This document shows positions 55,874 through 64,000 of a stretch of DNA of 64,000 nucleotides, piece by piece; position 1 is the first letter of the stretch, and every line of letters begins with the position of its first letter. The notes below the pieces were generated by a model. The model made no database searches, was not told the DNA's origin, and worked only from the letters and a program-made list of their open reading frames with translations. A program made the translations under genes and the position numbers. This DNA comes from Balamuthia mandrillaris (Eukaryota > Discosea > Longamoebia > Balamuthiidae): contig JAVKOQ010000043.1 of assembly GCA_031835245.1 (NCBI GenBank), positions 124,001 to 188,000 of the forward strand. Direction: 5' to 3'.

Positions 55874-56428
55874 TTATATTCTTTGTTCTTCCGTTTCTTT
55901 GGCAAAAGGGTTGCTAATCTCGACGGTGCCTTCCACCGGACAGATCAACATGATGGCAGTGCCTTTGCAAACTACCAGGCCCAGCTTGCGTGTTTGTGTG
56001 GTCGGTTTGTATGGGTCCAACGGATCTTTTTTTTTTGAAGCAATGTTATATAAACAACAGATATGAAGAATCGAAAGTGGGGGAGTGGTTTACCTCGAAG
56101 GAATTCGATGGTTTCATCAAGCACAATGTTCAGAATGTTGTCATGTCCTTTGAGAACTCCTTGCACTGAAACAAAAATAAAAAGGTCAAAAAACTAAAAC
56201 AAGAAGGATGGCTGAAAAAAAAAGATCGAACCTTCACGTCCGCCGGTGAACTTCACTGTAACTTTTTGATTGAGGAAGTTTTCAAGGTCAAGGATGGACT
56301 CTTTTTTTGACTATTAACATTAAAGAGAGAGAGAGAAAAAGATGGTTAGCCTTTTTTTTCTCCTCTCTCCCTAACCTTCTCTTGTTTTGTGTTTTGTCCG
56401 CCAACAAAACAAAAGGTCATACCTTCAT
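55874..56428 (-). CDS. LSM7: LSm7, subunit of the LSm1-7/LSm2-8 rings
   Basis: LSm7 forms part of the heteroheptameric rings that bind U6 snRNA 3' ends in the nucleus and deadenylated mRNA in the cytoplasm. Four exons: a 6-nt first coding exon (ATGAAG, 56423-56428), then SKKESILDLENFLNQKVTVK and FTGGRE (about 56230-56310), then VQGVLKGHDNILNIVLDETI and EFLRG (Sm1 motif, about 56090-56167), and a last exon with DPLDPYKP, KLGLVVCKGTAIMLICPVEG (Sm2 region) and SNPFAKETEEQRI, ending at TAA 55874-55876. The KKESILDL start, GREVQGVLKG and LGLVVCKGT match LSm7 more closely than other LSm proteins. Length is about 105 residues, normal for the family. Confidence 0.93.
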
Positions 56429-56637
56429 TTCGTCTTCTCTCTTTCGTTAGTTTCGCTTTCTTGTTCTCTCCTTCCTCCTCGCGTCGTCCTGAATGAATCT
56501 GGAGACAGGCGCGAGGACAGGAGAATGCGTCGACGACGTGAGAGAAGATATGAGCCAGGACAGGAGCATAGTTAAGAGCCAGGACAGGGGATAAGACAAG
56601 AGAGAAGATAGGAGAGAGAGCTAGACTTTCGCGACAA

Positions 56638-56638
56638 T

Positions 56639-56681
<43 letters not shown>

Positions 56682-56684
56682 TTT
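56638..56684. repeat. (TTTA)n microsatellite
   Basis: About eleven TTTA units just beyond the 3' end of the CAP-superfamily gene (stop at 56719 on the minus strand). Next to it, 56500-56600 holds short imperfect GAGCCAGGACAGG repeats with no gene. Confidence 0.9.
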
Positions 56685-56718
56685 TTCTCTATGAGGCATT
56701 GCTTCTTTCCTCTGTCCT

Positions 56719-57836
56719 TTAGGCCGTGGAGGGGGACACGGTCGGAGCTGTAACTTGGTTCCTCACCGTGGTCTTTCGTTTTTTTCTCAGGTGGAAGTAG
56801 ACCACCACCCCCGCTACTGCTCCAAGCAAGAGCACTCCTCCCACTGCGCCCACAACCGCTGCAGCCTTCTTCTCTGCTCAGGTCGTTTTGCGTTTGTAAA
56901 ACAAAAAGGTGGATCAGAAAAACATGAGAAAACATAAAGTACCTGCCGAAGAGTGGGAAGATGTGGAGGTAGGGGATGATGAGGACGAACCGGTACTAGA
57001 ATGGCTCTCTGCATCATCTTTATCACAACCGTTTTCTACCTCACACTTATCCTCTAAGGTGGAAACAACACGAATGGTCAAGAATCATAGATGGAAGAAT
57101 AACAAGAAAGAACATAGAGACAGGAAGAAAAGAGGACGAGAAAGAAGAACAAGAGAGATTGCGGATCGTGAAACACAAGAAAGAATACCTGCGTAAGGTC
57201 TGACACCCACATAGTTGCCCGGAGGCTTGTATTGGCAGGTGATGATGGTACGCCAACCGGTGGAGCAATCATTTACAAAGCCGCACCCAACGTGCGTCGT
57301 TCTGTTTTCAAACAGGTTGGAAAATATAACTAAATGGAGAGTGAACGTGTGATGTACCCGCTCCACATGACCTGAGTGTAATGTCCGCAGACGCCGTTGC
57401 ACCCGTTCGTTTTGCAATTCCACTGTTTCTCCTCGGACACCCATGACCGAACGGAACCTTTGAGCGCCTCCGCGGCAGTAGGTTCTCCTGACGACGCCCA
57501 CAGGTTTTCTCCAACCCCTCCTTGTCCCGAATGGCGAAAGTCGCATTTGTTGGTCCACGCTTTGAAACAAACTCAGACAGGTAAGATGGAAGATGGTAGC
57601 TTAGACGTGCAAAAACACAAAGAATAAAGGCAACAATAACCTTGGGCAGTTTTTTCAAGAGAGGTATCGTAGGAAAGTTCCGGGAGCCCTTTGTTTCGCC
57701 TGGCGCAGTTGTGGGCCTCCAAAACAATGTCCCTCTGCTCGTCCGAAAGTGCGAAGGACGCAGTCAAGAAGCACAGCATCCCCAGGGCAGACACCAGGAA
57801 CCAACCGCCGTACCACGCTCCCTCGGGTCCTCTCAT
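56719..57836 (-). CDS. CAP-superfamily (SCP/TAPS, PR-1-like) protein with C-terminal membrane anchor
   Basis: From the ATG at 57836 a hydrophobic stretch (GGWFLVSALGMLCFLTASFA) is a signal peptide. The CAP domain follows: IVLEAHNCARRNKGLPELSY, WTNKCDFRHSGQGGVGENLW, the CAP1 motif GHYTQVMWSG, then THVGCGFVNDCSTGW, ITCQYKPPGNYVGVRPYAG (CAP2). Both His of the family (HSG and GHY) and the Glu of GENL are present. A Ser/Thr-rich linker (SHSSTGSSSSSPTSTSS) then leads to a single membrane span (AVVGAVGGVLLLGAVAGVVV) and a basic cytoplasmic tail (HLRKKRKTTV); stop at 56719-56721. It is a secretory type I membrane protein. CAP proteins bind sterols or other lipids in some cases; the role here is unknown. 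Five exons. Confidence 0.88.
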
Positions 57837-58053
57837 TTCCCTCCTTTTCTATTCTTGACCTGTTCCGCCTTCTTGCTTGGCGAACGGACATTTATCATTT
57901 CCTTTGATGGATACCACCAACCGGTGCAGAACCCCTGTCGACACCTTTTCTTTATTGCTTCTGGTGTGCATCCCGTGAGCCTTGCCTGAACTTCAGGTAA
58001 CGCTTTTCTTCTTTTTTATTGTCGCGACCACAACGAACGAAGAAGAAAGAACA

Positions 58054-59092
58054 ATGAACCGAGAGAGTGCCGCTTTGAGCGCCAAGCAACGGTGGCTGGT
58101 GAGGACCTCATGGAAGAGACTGGAACCATTGGTCAGCAAGAAAGGGTTCGGCGGCTTGCAGTCCCTCAAGCAAGACGTTGGCATGCCGGTTGCCTCCCGT
58201 TACGACCACCACGACGTGATCACGTATTGCTCCTCTTTGTTGTCATTTTCGTTCTCTTATTCTTTAATACTTATGCTTCCTCTCTCGCTTTAAAAAAAAA
58301 AAACACACCAGAACAAGCACAGAAGGAGCCGCCAGCAAAGAAGAGCAAGACGCTCTTTGGGAGCGAGCTGCTGCCTCCAACAACAGCAACGAAGAAAGCC
58401 CCTTGCTGACCCTCACTTTTTACCGCCACCTCTTCTCCACCCACCCTCAAATGCGAGAGATCTTTTGGCGCTTCAACCTGCACCAAAGCATGGAGAAGAT
58501 GGTGGCGGTCTTGGCCGATCCCGATGTGGACCTTCAGGCAAGCCTGAGGGCGCTGGCAGAGCGGCACAGAGGCAGAGGCATTCTGCCGGAGGACTATGAT
58601 CGCATTGGCGGTTCGCTGCGCTATGCTCTGACCCAGGTGTTGGAAGAAGCGCAAGGAGAAGGAGACGAGAAGGAGAAAAAAGAGAAGAAGGAGAATGCAG
58701 AAGTGGAAGCATGGATGGCTGCTTGGTCTGTTTTTGCTGAACCGATGAAGTACGTTTGGGAAGACGAACCAAAAGCGGCGATGGAACAAGAGACACAAGC
58801 ACAGCGATTAGAAGAAACGGAAAAAGAAGGAACAGAAGAGGAAGAAAAAGAACCAGAATGGAGCATGGAGGAAGTTGCTCGCCATAACCACGAAAAGGAT
58901 TTGTGGATGGTCATCGATGGTTCCGTTTACGATGTGACCAAGTTTTTCTCTCTCCATCCAGGCACTGGCGAAAAGCTGCTTCTTGGTGCAGGCAAGGACG
59001 CTTCCAACCTCTTTATCAACAACAGCTTTCACTCCCCACGGGCCCGTCGTATTCTTCAGCACTATCGAATTGGTCGTCTCCAGACATGTTGA
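58054..59092 (+). CDS. Globin-cytochrome b5 fusion protein
   Basis: Two exons. Exon 1 (from the ATG at 58054) has KQRWLVRTSWKRLEPLV, a globin A-helix pattern. The intron (GTATTG donor near 58227, CCAG acceptor near 58309) joins a second exon with LLTLTFYRHLFSTHPQMREI, then MEKMVAVLADPDVDLQASLR and ALAERHRGRGILPEDYDRIG, where the His of LAERH matches the proximal His (F8). YALTQVLEEAQ follows. A charged linker (about 58660-58850) leads to a cytochrome b5 domain: WSMEEVARHNHEKDLWMVID, GSVYDVTKFFSLHPGTGEKL (first haem His) and FINNSFHSPRARRIL (second haem His), ending HYRIGRLQTC-stop. Known relatives (cytochrome b5-globin proteins) act in electron transfer and NO or oxygen chemistry; a soluble role is likely. 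The globin distal residue could not be set by eye. Confidence 0.85.
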
Positions 59093-59126
59093 AGAAAAGC
59101 TTGTTCGTTTTCATGTGCCGATTGTC

Positions 59127-60126
59127 TCAAACAATGTTTTGCAAGAAACAAGTGACTCGAGAGAGGAACTGTTGTTGAGCGTCGAGAGAGGAGAGAGCGT
59201 GGTCTGCGTCTTCGATGTAGAAGCCCTCGCTGCCTTGGGGCAACGCTCGACACATCTCGTCCACCAACTTGCGTTTATCCACGCATTCAGGCACGTACTC
59301 ATCCTTCATGGAACAAACCAGCAGAAACTTTGGGGGCCATTTCTTCTTTTCGTCTTCTCGCTCGTCTTCTCCTTCATCGAGAGAAGGAATGGCCAGTTTC
59401 AAACGACGTTCTTCTTCAGTAAAGTCAGAGGAGAACATGTCGTCACAGGTCATGCGTCCCACCAAGGAGTGATAACGTCGAGCACAAATGGGAGCACCTG
59501 TAGGGTCCGTCCCTCGTGGCATCAGCTCTTCCTCCTTGCCCTCTCTCAACATGCGCTCCGCTAATGCCTTGTTCTCGCTGGTAGAGGGAAGGGTTTGCAT
59601 GTACTCCCGGTCGCTGACTGGAGCTTGAAGAATGACGCCTCTCACCAGCCTGCGAGAGGAGTGCTGGTGCTGTTGGAGAAAGTAGATGCAGTCCTGGCAG
59701 CCAGTGCTGTGACCTAACAGCACTATCGTGGGTGGTGCCTCTTCCTCTTCTTCCTTTGCTCCTCCACTTTGAGAGTGACGAGAGAGCAAATAACGTAGCA
59801 ACGCATCCAATTCTTCAGCATCACTGCAAAGAGAGAGAGAAGTGAGTTATTGAAACACATAAAGAAACAAGAGAGAGCAAACAGCACGTTTGAAGGCTTT
59901 GGATGCCATAACCTAGCCCTGAGCTGCTGAGCTGAGCTTGGACCAAGCACCAGCCCAACGCTTGGAGGCTCTCGGAGAGCGGCACGAGGTAGGGCAGGCA
60001 CAAGAACGAGTCCGTCAACCCACCGAGGAACACCACGTACTTCTTGTTGGTGGTGGCAGCACCGCTCTGAAAGGCCACCAACCTCCTCCCCGGCAGATAC
60101 TGGAACAACGTCCCCGCCAGCCTCAT
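59127..60126 (-). CDS. DUF1749 (UPF0613)-type alpha/beta hydrolase
   Basis: Two exons. From the ATG at 60126 the protein reads MRLAGTLFQYLPGRRLVAFQ, then YVVFLGGLTDSFLCLPYLVP (family signature FxGGLTDG), SLQALGWCLVQAQLSSSGLG and YGIQSLQ. Exon 2 opens with SDAEELDALLRYLLS and TIVLLGHSTGCQDCIYFLQ, where Ser of GHSTG is the expected nucleophile. It continues with VRGVILQAPVSDREYM, MPRGTDPTGAPICARRYHSL, VCSMKDEYVP and DADHALSSL, where the Asp and His fit the remaining catalytic residues. Stop at 59127. The domain order follows UPF0613 proteins, which are largely uncharacterised. The intron lies at about 59825-59893 and contains a short (GA)n. It is divergently paired with the next gene. Confidence 0.85.
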
Positions 60127-60226
60127 TTCTTTCTTGCTTTGTATTTTTCTTTTTCTTTGGGGTTCGGGGAATTGAAAATTTCCCCGAAAAATCACCCATT
60201 GGACGGGCTGGATCTTTTAATCAGAC

Positions 60227-60290
60227 ATGACGTCATTAATTTCGCATTTAGGATAATTAGAACCACGTGGCTTATATCCAATCTATAAAT
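60227..60290. promoter_or_regulatory. Divergent promoter with CRE-like and E-box palindromes
   Basis: In the 217-bp gap between two divergent start codons, ATGACGTCAT (60227-60236) is a perfect 10-bp palindrome containing the CRE/bZIP core TGACGTCA. CCACGTGG (60263-60270) is a perfect 8-bp palindrome containing the bHLH/bZIP core CACGTG. TATA-like CTTATATCC and CTATAAATT lie just after, at about 60271-60290, on the side of the VCBS gene. Binding by bZIP or bHLH factors is inferred from the motif only. Confidence 0.55.
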
Positions 60291-60343
60291 TAATCTGAAA
60301 AATGGAAACAAAAATAACCCAAAAAAAAAAAAATAAAACAAGA

Positions 60344-61849
60344 ATGTTGCGCTGCAGCGCCGCTCTCTTCTTCTTCCTCCTATGCTGCTCGGTGCTCCTG
60401 TTGCTCTCGCACTCGGCCACGGTGGCGCAGGCTCAAGCCGCCAAACCGGGCAACGCCTCCGTCTTCTTTGACCGCGTGGTCCTCACAGACTCCTTCTACG
60501 GCGACTACGGCCTCCGCAAAGCCGACGTCAACCAGGATGGCCGCATGGACCTCGTGGCCTTCGCCTGGCAGACCGGCCTGCTGGCCTGGTTCGAGAACCC
60601 CTCCTGGCGGCAGCACAACGTGGGCAAGTACCCCGGCATCGTGGACGTGGACTTTGCGGACATGAACGAGGACGGCCTCTTGGACTTTGTGGTGGCGTGG
60701 GACCTCCACGTCCCTCCCGTCAGCCCCAACGAAGGTCAAGCCGGTTGGCTGGTTCATCCCTCTTCCAACAGCACCTCCAACGATACTTCCTTGCTTGAAG
60801 GGGAAGAAGAAGACGAGAGGTGGGAGTACAGACCGATTGCAGATGCCACGAACTACGTGGCAGGCATACACAGGATCCGAGTGGGCCGATTCCTAAAGGG
60901 AGGCAGCGACAAGGACGTCATCGTCATCCCCATCTTTGACTACGGCGTGGGACCGCAGTACTTTAACCAGTCGGGGTGCAGCATACGGTACTTTGCGCGC
61001 CCGGAGGATGCCGCCACGCGCACCACCGCCTGGAACACCAACTCCACCCTCCTCAACTCCTCCCTTCACATCTGTCACACCGTTCGCTCCTATTCTTCCT
61101 CGCTCTTGTCTGCTTCAAGCAAAGAGGCATCAGCAGCGCAGCAGGACTTCCTCATCATCAACAGTCTTGAAGGAATCACTCGGCTTGATGTGCGCAACGA
61201 TGCTTCCTCTTCTTCTGCGTTTGCTCCGAAAGCGCGTTTGACGAACCTCAATCCGGGCAAAGCGCCGGTGGCATGGAGTCCCTTTCACGGCTCTCAGGGA
61301 ACCAGCTTGGGCTTTGTGGACGGTCGCCCAGCTTTCATGGCTCAGATCTCTCCATGGGAGGGCGTCAACGTGCTCTCTCCTGCCACCGTCGCCATTCTGC
61401 TTCCCTCTTCCTCTTCCTCTTCCATCTTCCAACCCCCGTTGCAAAGGATCGAATTGGACGTGTTGGGTCCACAGGCGCATGACGTTGTGGCCGCTGACTT
61501 TAACGGGGATGGCTGCGATGACTTCTTGGTAGGCCTGAGAGGGCCTGTAATCGGCGTTTGGATGTTTGAGTGCCACAAGAAGAAGAACAACAAGAAGTTG
61601 GAGTTGGAGTGGACCTTTTATCCGGTTTCTTTGGATCAGAGGTATGGAGCTTCGGCGTTGGTGGCGCATGACTTTGATGGCGATGGAAAGATGGATTGGG
61701 CAGCAACCGGTTTTCCTGGATTTCCTGAGAACGAAGAAGAGCAGAACAACAAGAGCGAGCAAAACGGATTGTTAGTAAGTAACCAGCAAAGACGGAGCAC
61801 GAAGAGAGCACAAGGAAATCATTATGTTGCTGTTTACTATCAACGTTAG
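60344..61849 (+). CDS. Secreted FG-GAP/VCBS-repeat protein
   Basis: An intronless gene of about 500 codons. The start at 60344 is chosen over the upstream in-frame ATG (60302) because it begins a clear signal peptide (ALFFFLLCCSVLLLLSHSAT then AQAQA). The mature protein has Ca-binding repeat motifs of the DxNxDGxxD type: DVNQDGRMD, DMNEDGLLD, DFNGDGCDD, DFDGDGKMD. These are placed in pairs at each end, as in a beta-propeller whose FG-GAP blades contact calcium. Asn-linked glycosylation sites are numerous (for example NSTSNDTS, NQSGC, NTNST). A central Ser-rich part lacks clear repeats. It resembles extracellular FG-GAP proteins such as aldos-2-ulose dehydratase-like enzymes or adhesins, but no catalytic residues can be named. 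Stop TAG at 61847-61849. Confidence 0.85.
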   Translation: MLRCSAALFFFLLCCSVLLLLSHSATVAQAQAAKPGNASVFFDRVVLTDSFYGDYGLRKADVNQDGRMDLVAFAWQTGLLAWFENPSWRQHNVGKYPGIVDVDFADMNEDGLLDFVVAWDLHVPPVSPNEGQAGWLVHPSSNSTSNDTSLLEGEEEDERWEYRPIADATNYVAGIHRIRVGRFLKGGSDKDVIVIPIFDYGVGPQYFNQSGCSIRYFARPEDAATRTTAWNTNSTLLNSSLHICHTVRSYSSSLLSASSKEASAAQQDFLIINSLEGITRLDVRNDASSSSAFAPKARLTNLNPGKAPVAWSPFHGSQGTSLGFVDGRPAFMAQISPWEGVNVLSPATVAILLPSSSSSSIFQPPLQRIELDVLGPQAHDVVAADFNGDGCDDFLVGLRGPVIGVWMFECHKKKNNKKLELEWTFYPVSLDQRYGASALVAHDFDGDGKMDWAATGFPGFPENEEEQNNKSEQNGLLVSNQQRRSTKRAQGNHYVAVYYQR

Positions 61850-62028
61850 TAAGGAAAGTTATAACCGTAGGAAAAAAAAAAACAATGTTCGTTTTACATT
61901 AGAACTTGAAGCTATAATACATCTCAGCGAGTGTGGAATCGGTGTTTTGACGTTTGCCAACAACGTCCGTTTTTCTTCTGCCGCTCAGCAACATGTTCTT
62001 GTGAGCGCCTTTCATCTTTATTAACGTT
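61850..62028. other. Short intergenic gap between convergent genes
   Basis: Between the VCBS gene stop (+) and the vWA gene stop (-). AT-rich, with short frames on both strands but no supported gene. Confidence 0.5.
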
Positions 62029-62358
62029 CTAGCTGTTGTATCGCCCATTGCTCCTCCTTGTTGTTTTTCGATTTAGTAATATGAAAGCAGAGTAACGGCC
62101 ATTAAGGGCTGGAGAGAAGAGAAGGGGGAGGGGAGAGAGAGGAAGAGAGAAAAAGAAATGACAAGAAGGATTAAAACAAGAAAGCGGGAGAAGAAGAAGC
62201 AACCTTTAGTGTAACTCTTGAGGCGTAAAATACATTCACGGAGCTCTCTATCCAGTTCATCGGAAGTAGAGATGTAGTTGGCATATTCCTCCATTTGAAT
62301 ATCGCTCTTTGCTCCTCGTTTCAGCAGTCGTTGTACCTTTTGTTGAAGAAAGTTAACG

Positions 62359-62398
<40 letters not shown>

Positions 62399-64000
62399 AA
62401 CCCCAAATAACAGCTTCCTGGCATCCAAATAATGTCCAGCCTGGGCAATCTCTGCCGCGCGATGTAAGGCATGAAGAGCTACCACAGCAACATCAAGCCC
62501 ATCTTCGGCGACTCCTCTATCGGCAGTGGAGGCAAACTTTGACGTTACGATTCTCAGGCATTGCATTCCATCCAAAGTCGTAAATCGTATTTGAGCTTGG
62601 AATGGAATCGCTACCTCCTCCTCATCTGATACCTTCTTGGAAGACGTCTTTTCTTTCTTCCTTGAAGAAGTTTTGTATTCGTCTTTGCAAGCGAAGTCAA
62701 AGGTGAGATCAGTTTCGCTGGTGACGTTTCCGACATCGCAGGACAAAAAGTAAGTCGCATCTTTTTTGCTCTCCGAAGAAGCGACTTTCTTCTTATCTTT
62801 CTTCTTTTTCTTAGAGTCGCCTTCTTTATCATCCTCATCCACGCCGGCAATGCCTATCTTCACAGCTGCCCCTTCGTTGCCATTCTCTCTTTGTTTCTTT
62901 TTCTTCTTGGCGGCAGTGGTGGAACTGTTTCCCTTTTCTTTTTGTAGAACGTTCTCATCCTTCCATAGTAATTGTTTGCCAAGAAGAAGCTTCACGCTCA
63001 CGTTCGTTGCGATGACTGGATTCTGAGAGATGGACCGAAGCTGTCGAACGAGTTCCAATGGATTCTGTTGTTTAAAGACAAAAGCTCAGGAATGACGCTT
63101 ATGTTCTTCCTCCTTCTCGTCTCTTTTTTTCCCTCTCCTTCTTTTCTGTTTTAGAATCGTACCACAATGTTAACAGTGCCAGCAGTGATAGAAGCACTTT
63201 CGCCCAATCTATCCATGGCACAGTCGCTTCCTTCAATGCTGATGACATTAATGGTGGTCTCATGCTTTCTGGCAATGCGACCAACTCTAGAATAGAATCC
63301 ACCCTGTTCTTCGTCGTCATCGTCATCTTCGTCTTTGCCCCTGCTCACGTTCTCCGTTTCTGTTTGTTTTGTTTTTGTTTTTGTTTTTGTTTTTAGATAA
63401 ATAACAGCAAGACTATGGTTAGAAAGAAAGAGAAAAATAAAAACCTTCTAAGGAGCCTACACCAACGTTGCTTAAGCCGTCTGTGCATATGATCACTTCC
63501 GAACGAGGCTTCTGGCTGGCCAATCCCACGGCTATCAACAGCGCTGGCCCTTTGGTTTGACATAGAGTGAGAAACGAACAAAAGCAAAATAATAACAAAA
63601 AATAAATAATACCCAAAGCAGTGGCTCCAGTTTCTTGCAATGCCTCCACAGTCTTTGTTAAAGGCTCGCAACTCTCTGCAATAGGGGCAATGTCCTTATC
63701 AACATTGATGCCGGTGCCGATGCCCCATAACGTCTCCCAATCTTTCAACTTATCTCCGGTCACCACCTGGAATTGTTTGCTTCTACCATCGCCGATGATG
63801 GTAACGTCGTTGTTAAACGTGATGAGAACCACCTTCTTATCTTTGCTTTGAACCAGCAAGCGTTGGAGGTGAGTCTTGACTGCTTCTTGCATGCATTCCA
63901 GTCTTGAAATGTAGGAGGTATTTCGTTTTTCACCTTTATTTATGTTTGGCAAATCAATAAGAAGTAGAAAAGCAAAGAACAGAGAAGAGAGAGGAGAGAG
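62029..64000 (-). CDS. vWA-domain protein, 5' part outside the window
   Basis: The minus-strand gene continues beyond base 64000, so the beginning of its von Willebrand A domain (including the DxSxS motif) is not visible. The remaining part is typical: CMQEAVKTHLQRLLVQSKDK, KVVLITFNNDVTIIGDG, the MIDAS-Thr region ETGATAL, then VIICTDGLSNVGVGSLEG, with Asp as the third MIDAS residue. Next come FYSRVGRIARKHETTINVIS and GTVNIV. After NPLELVRQLRSISQNPVIAT the protein has a Lys-rich insert (62760-62960) and a beta region (AIPFQAQIRFTTLDGMQCLR). A helix follows with ALHALHRAAEIAQAGHYLDA. Then QRLLKRGAKSDIQMEEYANY and ELRECILRLKSYTK, which is joined to ALNGRYSAFILLNRKT and the stop at 62029-62031. 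About six exons are visible. The closest general type is the cytosolic vWA-with-helical-tail protein; function unknown. Confidence 0.75.

Noticed and set aside
1-64000. CRISPR arrays, insertion sequences, transposase or reverse-transcriptase genes, viral structural genes
   Set aside because: I looked for regularly spaced identical repeats and for such protein motifs on both strands and saw none; simple repeats explain all repetitive DNA found.

Overview
The window is nuclear DNA from a eukaryote. Genes lie on both strands, are mostly split by many short GT-AG introns (roughly 60 to 200 bp), use TAA, TAG and TGA as stops, and encode eukaryote-only proteins (RFT1, LSM7, DPH6, a WBP4-like splicing factor, METTL18, PARP, BTB/MATH and F-box proteins). 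A free-living amoebozoan is my best guess (inference): the CPWD-type F-box/ankyrin protein, the very large ankyrin-repeat proteins, the globin-cytochrome b5 fusion and the vWA proteins fit such genomes. I cannot name the species. No bacterial operon, plasmid, insertion sequence, CRISPR array or viral genome is visible.

Layout. 1-7 kb: 5' part of a long-chain acyl-CoA synthetase (-), METTL18-like histidine methyltransferase (+), an unrecognised protein (+) and an aldose 1-epimerase-like protein (-). 7.5-18 kb: one giant gene (+) for a poly(ADP-ribose) polymerase with ankyrin repeats, WGR, regulatory and catalytic domains. 18-22 kb: two unrecognised proteins. 22-27 kb: a ubiquitin-vWA fusion (+) and an intronless F-box/ankyrin gene (-). 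27-30 kb: three small membrane-protein genes, two of them tandem paralogues with the second frameshifted, then a small SAP-domain protein. 30-35 kb: an LRR protein (-), a tiny gene (+) and a nucleotide-cyclase-like protein that lacks its catalytic residues (-). 35-40 kb: double-domain fluoride exporter FEX (-), tRNA-Gln(CTG) (+), and DPH6 with C-terminal RidA-like domains (-). 40-46 kb: WBP4-like splicing factor, RFT1 and an NmrA-like protein (all +). 46.5-55.8 kb: a second giant gene (+) that reads as SPRY, ankyrin repeats, MATH, ankyrin repeats, BTB. 56-64 kb: LSM7 (-), a CAP-superfamily secreted/membrane protein (-), globin-cytochrome b5 fusion (+), a DUF1749-type alpha/beta hydrolase (-), a secreted FG-GAP/VCBS protein (+) and the 3' part of a vWA protein (-).

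The genes do not form one pathway. They are ordinary housekeeping genes mixed with lineage-specific multidomain proteins. The most unusual items are the SPRY-ANK-MATH-ANK-BTB protein (candidate cullin-3 adaptor), the ubiquitin-vWA fusion whose ubiquitin carries K48R and a Gly-Pro junction, the PARP-WGR-ankyrin enzyme, the degenerate cyclase, and the globin-cytochrome b5 fusion.

A genome-wide trait is striking. Nearly every gene has introns carrying long (CT)n tracts in the sense strand, so the plus strand shows CT runs in plus genes and GA runs in minus genes. These tracts create most of the long low-complexity reading frames. Exon limits below were read by eye from splice consensus and family similarity; outer gene limits are firmer than inner splice sites.
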